Part shown: positions 1 through 5,748 of the stretch, in pieces
Layout of the letters: each line of letters starts with the position of its first letter
Numbering within the stretch: position 1 is the stretch's first letter
Source: an uncultured Clostridia bacterium
GTDB lineage: Bacteria; Bacillota; Clostridia; TANB77; CAG-508
Assembly (NCBI GenBank): GCA_944386315.1
Contig: CALXAS010000041.1
Location: 1-11,165 of the forward strand
Reading direction: 5' to 3'
Length of the DNA: 11,165 nt
Notes under the pieces: generated by a model
Databases searched by the model: none
What the model saw: only the letters and a program-made list of their open reading frames with translations
Told to the model about the DNA's origin: nothing
Made by a program: the position numbers and the translations under genes

Positions 1-740
1 TTAATCATTCTATCAATTGTCTCTGCACAAGACTTTGTATGTAATGTTCCAATTACTAAATGTCCTGATTCTGCTGTTTCAATAGCAGCATCCATTGTTT
101 CCCTATCACGAATCTCTCCTACTACTACAATATCACAGTCTTCTCTTAGAGAGTTCTTAACACCATCACTGAAAGAAAGAGAATCTCTACCACGTCCTAC
201 TTCCTTTTGTACAATAATGGATTTTTTAGAAACATGTTTATATTCTACTGGGTTTTCCAATGTTAGTATCTTTCTATTTTGATGTTCATTAATATCATTA
301 ATTAAAGCATTTAAAGTTGTGGTTTTACCAGAGTTTGTTTTTCCTGTTACTAGCATAAGTCCTTGTGGTTGATAAGTCATTCTCCTTACAATATCCGGAA
401 CACCTAGGTCTTCATATCGTGGAAGTTCATTTTTAATTAATCTTAGCGTAAAAACTGGTACTTCGTCTGAATAAGAAATGTTTACTCTCAAACGAATATC
501 CTCAAATTCAAAAGAAGCATCTAATTTTCTGGTTTCTTTATATACGGCATCTTTGTCCAAATTTCCTCTTACGAAATAGTCATAGGCATCATACATATCT
601 ACATCTGTTAATTCATGCATTTCTTCAATAGGGACCAAATCTCTTACAATTCTAAGCATTGGTTTTAGTCCACATATTAAATGTACGTCTGATGCATCTC
701 TTTGTTTGGCTATCTCTAGTATCTTGCTTACATTTAGCAT
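1..740 (-). CDS. pilT: Type IV pilus retraction ATPase PilT (3' end cut by window edge)
   Basis: Hexameric cytoplasmic ATPase of the T4P base, which in the PilT family powers pilus disassembly, retraction and twitching. The 246 visible residues, from ATG at 740, cover the N-terminal domain and most of the motor domain of a protein usually about 350 aa long. Seen: ASDVHL at 16-21; Walker A GKTNSGKT at 133-140; Asp box around 160-166 (TLENPVE); Walker B ending VVVGE at 205-209; and the PilT-type stretch AESGHLVIGTLHT at 223-235 with the conserved histidines. AESGHLV and IGTLHT distinguish it from PilB. AAAGGAG lies 8 nt before the ATG, and the gene begins 18 nt after the pilB stop, so the two are almost certainly co-transcribed. 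Oddity: the Asp box reads EN instead of ED. The C-terminal retraction motif lies outside the window. Confidence 0.93.
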   Translation of the reverse strand, partial: MLNVSKILEIAKQRDASDVHLICGLKPMLRIVRDLVPIEEMHELTDVDMYDAYDYFVRGNLDKDAVYKETRKLDASFEFEDIRLRVNISYSDEVPVFTLRLIKNELPRYEDLGVPDIVRRMTYQPQGLMLVTGKTNSGKTTTLNALINDINEHQNRKILTLENPVEYKHVSKKSIIVQKEVGRGRDSLSFSDGVKNSLREDCDIVVVGEIRDRETMDAAIETAESGHLVIGTLHTKSCAETIDRMI

Positions 741-758
741 TTGTTTATCTCCTTTCTT

Positions 759-2387
759 TTAGAAAATACGTAACTTTTTATTTAATTCATCCAATGTGGT
801 ATATCCTGTTAAAATTTTATTTAATCCATCTATCACTAAAGGTCTGTACGTTCCTTTTAAGGCTTCTTTTCTAATTTCTATACTAGAAGCTCCTTTCATA
901 ATTAAATCTTTGATTTCATCACTAACAGATAATACTTCAAAAATTGCAATTCTACCATAGTATCCTGTGTGATTACATCTCTCACAACCTACTACATCAA
1001 AAGTAGTTTTTCCATTAAAATCTATTTGAGAGCCATATCTATCTGCTATTTTTTGCATTGTATCTTTTTCTTCTTGTGTGAATTCTCTTTGTCTTGCACA
1101 ATGCTTACATACTCTTCTTACTAATCTTTGAGATACTGCTGTTGCTAAAGTACTAGAGATATCGTAATCTGAAACTCCCATTTTTCTAAGTCTTGTAATA
1201 ACCTCTATACTATCAATGGTATGGATAGTAGACAACACATAATGTCCAGTTTGACCTGCTTGCATAGCAATTTCTGCTGTTTCTCTATCACGAATTTCTC
1301 CCACTAGAATAATATCTGGGTCTTGTCTTAATACAGTTCTTAAAGAATCCGAAAAAGATGTTTTTATATCAATTTCTATTTGGTTTAATCCTGGTATACG
1401 AATTTCTACTGGGTCCTCTATGGTAGTAATATTAATCTCTGGTCGATTCAAGTAATCTATAATACTGTATAGAGTTGTTGTTTTTCCTTCTCCTGTAGGT
1501 GCTGCTACTACTGTAATACTATTTCTTTTATCAAAGCAAGCTTTTAATAGCTGTTCATCATTTGGGAAACCTAAGTCAAATATTTTTTGTATACCTGCAT
1601 TTTTCTTTAATAATCTTAATACAAATTTTTCTCCATATACATTTTTTTGAGAAGATACACGAATATTGTAATCTGGATACAATAAAATTCTACCATCTTG
1701 TGATTCTTGCTTTTCTTGATGCATATTGGAAATTGCTTTTAATCTTCCTATAATTTGTTGTTGCTTTTCTTTTTCTATACTAACTGCTGTAATTAATTCT
1801 CCATCAATTCTGTATCTAACACGTACCTCATTTTCCATAGGTTCAATATGTACGTCACTTGCTCTTTTTTCCATAGCGGTCTTGATAATTGTATCTACTA
1901 ATGCAGAAATATCTCTATTGGTATTAATATTATCCGATGCCATACCCTCCATAGAATCTAATACGGTTTCTATATTGGTTTCAAAAGTAATATACTTGTC
2001 CATAACAAGACCTTTATTTAATAAGATAAGTCTTACTGTTTCTATGGACCTTCTGTTAGAGGTATCTGCAAAACATACTTTTATTCTGCCAGCTGCCACC
2101 TCAAAAGGAACCGCCATATTTTGTCTTGCGATATCTAAGGAAATATAATCTGTTACATTAATTTTAATATCATCTTCTTGTAACAAAATAGCTTTTTCGT
2201 CTAATATGTCTCCAATTGCCTCAATCAATTTTTGAGGATCACATAAATGTAGAATATTAATAATATCCCCTAATTTCTTTCCCGGATACTGTTTTTGATA
2301 CTCTAATGCCTTATTAATGTCTGCTTCTGTAATTAATCTTCTCTTTGCCAACTCTATACCAATTGGCTGTGTTTGTTTGGATGCCAT
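759..2387 (-). CDS. pilB: Type IV pilus assembly ATPase PilB (GspE/PilB family)
   Basis: Cytoplasmic hexameric ATPase that drives pilin polymerisation through the platform protein PilC. The 542 aa are close to the family's usual length. Domains in order: N-terminal MshEN/T2SSE_N-like region at about 1-150; SDVHIEP at 177-183 starting the core; Walker A-like APTGEGKT at 296-303; Asp box TTIEDPVE at 321-328; Walker B DPDIILVGE at 356-364; conserved histidines in QTGHYVLSTIHT (379-390); four-cysteine zinc site C427, C430, C468, C471; and a C-terminal GLNKILTGYTTLDEL-type end. The zinc site and full N-terminal domain mark it as PilB, not PilT. The first Walker A residue is Ala where Gly is usual, which the P-loop pattern tolerates. 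GGAG stands just before the ATG. It lies 86 nt after the preceding pseudopilin gene, a gap holding a hairpin and a possible promoter. Confidence 0.96.
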   Translation of the reverse strand: MASKQTQPIGIELAKRRLITEADINKALEYQKQYPGKKLGDIINILHLCDPQKLIEAIGDILDEKAILLQEDDIKINVTDYISLDIARQNMAVPFEVAAGRIKVCFADTSNRRSIETVRLILLNKGLVMDKYITFETNIETVLDSMEGMASDNINTNRDISALVDTIIKTAMEKRASDVHIEPMENEVRVRYRIDGELITAVSIEKEKQQQIIGRLKAISNMHQEKQESQDGRILLYPDYNIRVSSQKNVYGEKFVLRLLKKNAGIQKIFDLGFPNDEQLLKACFDKRNSITVVAAPTGEGKTTTLYSIIDYLNRPEINITTIEDPVEIRIPGLNQIEIDIKTSFSDSLRTVLRQDPDIILVGEIRDRETAEIAMQAGQTGHYVLSTIHTIDSIEVITRLRKMGVSDYDISSTLATAVSQRLVRRVCKHCARQREFTQEEKDTMQKIADRYGSQIDFNGKTTFDVVGCERCNHTGYYGRIAIFEVLSVSDEIKDLIMKGASSIEIRKEALKGTYRPLVIDGLNKILTGYTTLDELNKKLRIF

Positions 2388-2420
2388 AATACATGCTCCT
2401 TTCTTTTGTACTCTATTCCT

Positions 2421-2459
2421 ATTATACTACAACCTTTTTATTTAAGGTAGTAGTTTTTT
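2421..2459. other. Hairpin in the pilB leader, with a TATAAT on the minus strand
   Basis: An 11-bp inverted repeat with one mismatch (2426-2436 against 2444-2454, 7-nt loop) is the only structure in the 86-nt gap before pilB. On the plus strand it is followed by six T (2454-2459), so it looks like an intrinsic terminator against antisense transcription. On the minus strand it has no U-tract, but a perfect TATAAT overlaps its far end (2426-2421). No good -35 hexamer sits 16-18 nt before that TATAAT, so an internal pilB promoter is possible but weak. Confidence 0.4.
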
Positions 2460-2473
2460 GAAATTACTTAAAA

Positions 2474-2923
2474 TTACCAATATTTTAATACATAATCCAC
2501 ACTAGTTGTATAATTGTTAGAGCCTTCTAGTACCATATCTACTGTAACAATTGTTTTTAAAATTCCACTTTCCATATCTAGTTCTGTTCTTTTATCGAAT
2601 TTACAAAACAAAATATGACTACATATTTTTACTTTATTTCTATAAATTCCATTGTCTGGGCTTGCTTGATACGTATAGGTTACTCCATCATTAAACACAA
2701 TTTCTGTATCTGTAAAACTTAAAAAGTCTGTACTTTCCTTTACATCCTCTATAAAATACATATTAAATTTATTAAATTCGGAAATATATCTTCCTGTATC
2801 TGCTATATAAGAAGCATTTGAGAAAAAATTATCACTTATTAATGCTAATATACTCATAGCAATGGTAATACCAATTAAGTACACAATTAAAGCAATTAGT
2901 GTTACACCTTTCTGGCTTTTCAT
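2474..2923 (-). CDS. Minor pilin-like protein (PilW/GspJ-like)
   Basis: A 149-aa protein with a class III (type IV prepilin) N-terminus: short basic leader MKSQKG, then a hydrophobic segment at about 7-30 starting VTLIALIV. Cleavage after G6 would leave a mature protein of 143 aa. The remainder is beta-rich with two cysteines (C101, C107), and its layout (an alpha-helical stalk, then short strands with F/Y and D/N turns) resembles GspJ/PilW minor pilins. Such proteins prime the pilus or sit at its tip. Mature position 5 is Ala, not the usual Glu. AGGAGA overlaps the stop region of the upstream minor-pilin gene and ends 6 nt before the ATG, indicating translational coupling. The prepilin class is fairly firm; the PilW/GspJ assignment is inferred from position and size. 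Confidence 0.75.
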   Translation of the reverse strand: MKSQKGVTLIALIVYLIGITIAMSILALISDNFFSNASYIADTGRYISEFNKFNMYFIEDVKESTDFLSFTDTEIVFNDGVTYTYQASPDNGIYRNKVKICSHILFCKFDKRTELDMESGILKTIVTVDMVLEGSNNYTTSVDYVLKYW

Positions 2924-2934
2924 GCTATCTCTCC

Positions 2935-3351
2935 TTACATTTCTTTAATTTTTAATTTTTCGACTGTAAAACTATAATTTTCATCTTGTAATTCATAAGA
3001 TATGGTTACTTTTACAATCTTAATAATATCTGCTTTTGTAGAATCTATGTCACTATAATTTGTTACTTCAATATTTGCTGTATAATTATCGGACATTAAA
3101 TATCTCTCTCTAATATTTCCCATTAAATTTTCTGTTGTTACTTCTGCATAAGGCAGTCTATCTGTATCTTCTAAGATAATAATAGCATAATTCACTGCCA
3201 TAGCATTCATTCTAATAGAAATATTTTGGTAAAATATTTCTACAAACATGCTTGCAATTAGTCCTGCAAATAAACTCAAAACAATTAGGGATACGGCTAT
3301 ATCTACCCCCATAGCTGCCTTATTTTCTTTGCACTTTTTTAAAAATTTCAT
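2935..3351 (-). CDS. Minor pilin-like protein (PilV/GspI-like), atypical leader
   Basis: A 138-aa protein with a basic leader (MKFLKKCKENK), a hydrophobic segment at about 15-38 and a beta-rich remainder. The segment DIAVSLIVLSLF (17-28) matches the EVLVSLVILSIF pattern of PilV/GspI-type minor pilins, with D17 taking the place of Glu5. In that register cleavage would follow A12; cleavage after G15 is the alternative, leaving Val at position 5. I chose ATG at 3351, not the in-frame GTG at 3360, because AGGTGG (3362-3357) lies 5 nt before it and the ATG overlaps the pilD stop as TAATG, a typical coupled start. It precedes the GspJ-like gene, as minor pilin pairs often do. Function is inferred from the leader, size and neighbours. 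Confidence 0.65.
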   Translation of the reverse strand: MKFLKKCKENKAAMGVDIAVSLIVLSLFAGLIASMFVEIFYQNISIRMNAMAVNYAIIILEDTDRLPYAEVTTENLMGNIRERYLMSDNYTANIEVTNYSDIDSTKADIIKIVKVTISYELQDENYSFTVEKLKIKEM

Positions 3352-4163
3352 TAGCACCACCTACATGTAAAAAAATTCATGATTATCATTATCAAAATAT
3401 TACTAATGCACAAATAATACGCTATTGGTATATTTTCTATGTTAGCTTTCGTATTCTTTTTATACTTTATTCTACTTTTCTTTAACTTTTCTAATAAAAT
3501 GGTGAAAGAAATAGAAAGTAAAGTAAGTATCACTGTTAAAATAGCACCTATTTCATAAGTAAAAATTGCCATGATAAATATTAAGCTTAAATTTTCTAAT
3601 GCATAACTACTTTTCAAAGTTTTTCTATAATGGTAGATTTCTAAAATATTCCATAATGCAATAAAAGTAAGATATATAACATATCTATATATATTCTCCT
3701 TTTCTAATATACATAGATATAGCATATGCACAGAAATAATCACCATTTCATATAAAACAACAGGCTTTGAAACCATATGTCTTTCTTTATCAATTCCAGC
3801 TATAATAAAAAGACCTGCTATATATAATAATCCAAAACCTAAATAAATCCATTTATCCATTTGTAAGGATTGCAGATTTAAAGATACCGCAAATAAAAGG
3901 AATACTAAACCAGCGCATACCTCTAATAATAAATAACGTATTCTAATTTTTTGCCCACAATATCTACATTTTCCTTTTAGAAAGAGATAACTCAAAATAG
4001 GAATCATATCCCAAAAGGAAAGCTTGTGATTACAATTTGGGCAAAAAGACCTTTCATGTGTAATATCTTTATGTAGAGGAATACGGTATACCGCTAATGT
4101 AAAAAAGCTACCAAATACAGTTCCCATACAAAAAATTAAAAAATAAAAAATGACTATTTCCAT
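3351..4163 (-). CDS. pilD: Prepilin peptidase / N-methyltransferase-like PilD (A24 family)
   Basis: Polytopic membrane enzyme which, in this family, removes the leader peptide of prepilins and N-methylates the new N-terminus. The 270 aa are the usual length. The N-terminal domain is well conserved: GSF at 18-20, YRIP at 26-29, RSFCPNC at 38-44, DMIPILSY at 52-59, the zinc-type cysteine pairs C41/C44 and C66/C69, and RIRY at 74-77. The first catalytic Asp is D125 (AGIDKERHMV). The second, expected in GxGD near residue 189, is not present: the aligned stretch is SYALENLSL (186-194), giving E190, and no other GxGD occurs. Identity is firm from the N-terminal half; peptidase activity is uncertain. 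It is the first gene after the pilin terminator, and its stop overlaps the start of the next gene. Confidence 0.88.
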   Translation of the reverse strand: MEIVIFYFLIFCMGTVFGSFFTLAVYRIPLHKDITHERSFCPNCNHKLSFWDMIPILSYLFLKGKCRYCGQKIRIRYLLLEVCAGLVFLLFAVSLNLQSLQMDKWIYLGFGLLYIAGLFIIAGIDKERHMVSKPVVLYEMVIISVHMLYLCILEKENIYRYVIYLTFIALWNILEIYHYRKTLKSSYALENLSLIFIMAIFTYEIGAILTVILTLLSISFTILLEKLKKSRIKYKKNTKANIENIPIAYYLCISNILIMIIMNFFTCRWC

Positions 4164-4180
4164 CTTCTCTTACCTTTTTT

Positions 4181-4227
4181 AAAAAATAGAGGTTACCTAA
4201 ATACAATGATATTCTATAGGCAACCTC
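4181..4227 (-). terminator. Intrinsic terminator after the pilin gene
   Basis: Read on the minus strand, an 11-bp stem (arm 4227-4217, GAGGTTGCCTA; arm 4199-4189, TAGGTAACCTC; one G-U pair) encloses a 17-nt loop and is followed by TATTTTTT (4188-4181). It lies 48 nt after the pilin stop and 18 nt before pilD. It probably ends most pilin transcripts and lets only some polymerases through to pilD, the minor pilins and the ATPases. Confidence 0.85.
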
Positions 4228-4274
4228 ATATTTAGTAAAATCCTAAATTGCTTATAATCTTATATAAACTAATT

Positions 4275-4490
4275 TTATCTTGTTTCTTCTTGTATATATG
4301 CAATTAGGTTTTTCATTTCTTTGTTTTCTTCTGCTGATTCTACATAAGTTTCATTAGCTGCATGTTGTGCTTGTGTTACAACACCATTATCACCTAAAAT
4401 CATAGCAATACTTACACCTGCTAAAATAATAAGAACGATAATAGTAACAACTAAAGCTACTAAAGTTACACCGTTTTGACCTTTTAACAT
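4275..4490 (-). CDS. Short type IV pilin, likely the major subunit
   Basis: A 71-aa prepilin: leader MLKGQNG, then a long hydrophobic helix from V8 to about I31 (VTLVALVV, then IIVLIILAGVSIAMI), GDNGVV at 33-38 and a short charged helical tail rich in Glu, Ala and Asn. Cleavage after G7 would leave 64 residues, far shorter than classical pilins of about 140-170 aa. I recall similar short proteins with a G-[VI]-TL-[VI]-AL-V start and GDNG after the helix as common in Clostridia. Mature residue 5 is Ala, not Glu. The strong AAGGAGG (4506-4500, 9 nt before ATG) and the terminator straight after the gene suggest high expression, hence major subunit. An alternative is a minor or pseudopilin role, with the true major pilin elsewhere. 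Confidence 0.8.
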   Translation of the reverse strand: MLKGQNGVTLVALVVTIIVLIILAGVSIAMILGDNGVVTQAQHAANETYVESAEENKEMKNLIAYIQEETR

Positions 4491-4499
4491 AAAAACCTT

Positions 4500-4506
4500 C
4501 CTCCTT
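4500..4506 (-). promoter_or_regulatory. Strong ribosome binding site of the pilin gene
   Basis: Minus-strand AAGGAGG, a full anti-16S match, ends 9 nt before the pilin ATG at 4490. It is the best Shine-Dalgarno match in the operon, which fits an abundant product. Confidence 0.8.
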
Positions 4507-4559
4507 ATTTCTATTTTTTTGTATATATTTATATATGCATAAATATAACCGAAATAAAA

Positions 4560-4997
4560 TTATTTTGTTCCAGTATTATTAAAGAATGAGCCTGATGAAT
4601 CTGGATTTTTTACTGTATTATCTATAATTTGTTCATTTCCTTGTGTAGTTTCTGAATTATTATTGTTTCCACTGTTTGTTTGTGTATTATCTGTTGTATT
4701 ACTATTAGAAGTACTAGAGCTTGCAAATGGATTTGCTTTTCCAGATACATAGCTATTACTTTGTTTATATACATTTAAGTCTGCTCCTTCAATAGTATAA
4801 ACAACATTGGTTGTATTCAAACGAGAAATTTCTCCTTCTAACTCTTCTTTTATTTCGTTAGGTGCCACATAAGCAATAGCACTTGGTACTGTTTTTGTTA
4901 AAGGATTGTAATCGTAAAAAACGACACTCAATAATAACAAAATCGCTACACATAGTAAAATAGTAATAATTCCTTCTTTCAAAATTGTTTTTACCAT
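4560..4997 (-). CDS. Single-TM T4P-operon protein with Ser/Thr/Asn-rich tail, in the PilP position
   Basis: I do not recognise a family. The 145 aa comprise a short cytoplasmic start, one TM helix at about 10-28, an outside segment at 30-85 with a short Glu-rich helix (48-60) and a possible small strand region, then NPF at 89-91 and a low-complexity tail (92-145) rich in Ser, Thr, Asn, Gln and Gly. It follows the PilO gene by 19 nt with AAAGGAAG as ribosome binding site. In Gram-negative pilM-N-O-P-Q operons this slot belongs to PilP, a lipoprotein with Pro-Phe motifs after a flexible linker. Here there is no lipobox and no outer membrane is expected, so the PilP comparison rests on position and the NPF only. 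A role as an accessory to PilN/PilO in the wall zone is an inference. Confidence 0.6.
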   Translation of the reverse strand: MVKTILKEGIITILLCVAILLLLSVVFYDYNPLTKTVPSAIAYVAPNEIKEELEGEISRLNTTNVVYTIEGADLNVYKQSNSYVSGKANPFASSSTSNSNTTDNTQTNSGNNNNSETTQGNEQIIDNTVKNPDSSGSFFNNTGTK

Positions 4998-5016
4998 AAC
5001 TTTACTTCCTTTCTCA

Positions 5017-5748
5017 TTATTCTGCTACTTCATTTTGCGTAGTTTCATTTGTTTGTGTATTTGTTGTCTCTGTATTGGTTGTATTTGTATTAGTTGTGTT
5101 CGTGTTAGTTGTGTTATTTCCCGTTTCATTATTGGTTGTAGTTTGTTGTACTGTTTGTGTAGATGTATTTCCTTGAATTGCTACATTTCTTACAGTAAAT
5201 GTAGATCTTAAAATATTTCCTTGATTTGGATTTAAAGTAAATCCTTGTATTCTAAAGTTTAATTCCCCATCATTTTCAATAGCGGAAATAAAATTCGTAA
5301 TTGCTATATAGCTTCCATCTACTGTAAAATTCATATTGTACATTCCAGTTGTTCCTGTGTCGTTAGAAACAATTTGAAATTCTATATTTACACCTTGTTT
5401 CTTTGCATGATTTCCTAATCTTGCCCATAAATATTCAATCGTATAGCTTTCTTGCTTCATAGCATCTAAAATTTCTTGGTCTGAACTCACATTGGTTAAA
5501 TTAAGATATTCTTGTTTTGCTTGCTGAAAATTTTTGCTTGCTGTTTCTAAATCACTTATTTTCTGAGGATAAGCCACATCAATATATTGATTTAATTCTC
5601 CTATTTTTTTGTCTAAATTTTCATTTGCCTCTGCAATTTGTCCAATTCCCAACACATGGATGTTACCAATACTAATACCACTACTTAAAGCAAAATAGAC
5701 AGCTACACCTAATAATATGATAATAATAATTAGTAATAACTTTTTCAT
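5017..5748 (-). CDS. pilO: PilO-like type IV pilus inner-membrane assembly protein
   Basis: A 243-aa protein with one TM helix at about 4-22, a coiled coil at about 38-82, a ferredoxin-like PilO domain at about 100-192, and a Thr/Asn-rich tail from about 194. The core shows the PilO pattern: a helix ending in KKQGV, strands around INVEF-like and MNFTVDGSY segments, the helix AITNFISAIEN (149-159), and a final strand STFTVRNVAI. PilO pairs with PilN to link the cytoplasmic motor complex to the extracytoplasmic side. The start overlaps the PilM-PilN stop (ATGA), with AGGAGAG 5 nt before it, so the two are translationally coupled. The tail (residues 213-232) is four copies of a TTNTx pentapeptide, unusual for PilO and likely unstructured. 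PilO identity is by domain layout and gene order. Confidence 0.8.
   Translation of the reverse strand: MKKLLLIIIIILLGVAVYFALSSGISIGNIHVLGIGQIAEANENLDKKIGELNQYIDVAYPQKISDLETASKNFQQAKQEYLNLTNVSSDQEILDAMKQESYTIEYLWARLGNHAKKQGVNIEFQIVSNDTGTTGMYNMNFTVDGSYIAITNFISAIENDGELNFRIQGFTLNPNQGNILRSTFTVRNVAIQGNTSTQTVQQTTTNNETGNNTTNTNTTNTNTTNTETTNTQTNETTQNEVAE
5053..5112 (-). repeat. Four 15-bp tandem repeats inside the PilO tail
   Basis: Four in-frame, imperfect 15-bp units encode TTNTN, TTNTN, TTNTE and TTNTQ (PilO residues 213-232). Because the unit is a multiple of three, changes in copy number would lengthen or shorten the tail without a frameshift. The units differ at several silent and coding positions, so they are not freshly amplified. 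Confidence 0.8.

Noticed and set aside
3352..3360. GTG start at 3360 for the minor pilin after pilD
   Set aside because: ATG at 3351 has AGGTGG at good spacing and a TAATG overlap with the pilD stop; the GTG would lie within that ribosome binding site.
4510..4550. AT-only palindrome and possible promoter before the pilin gene
   Set aside because: ATATTTAT/ATAAATAT arms with no GC pairs and no -35/-10 pair at proper spacing; expected by chance in such AT-rich sequence.
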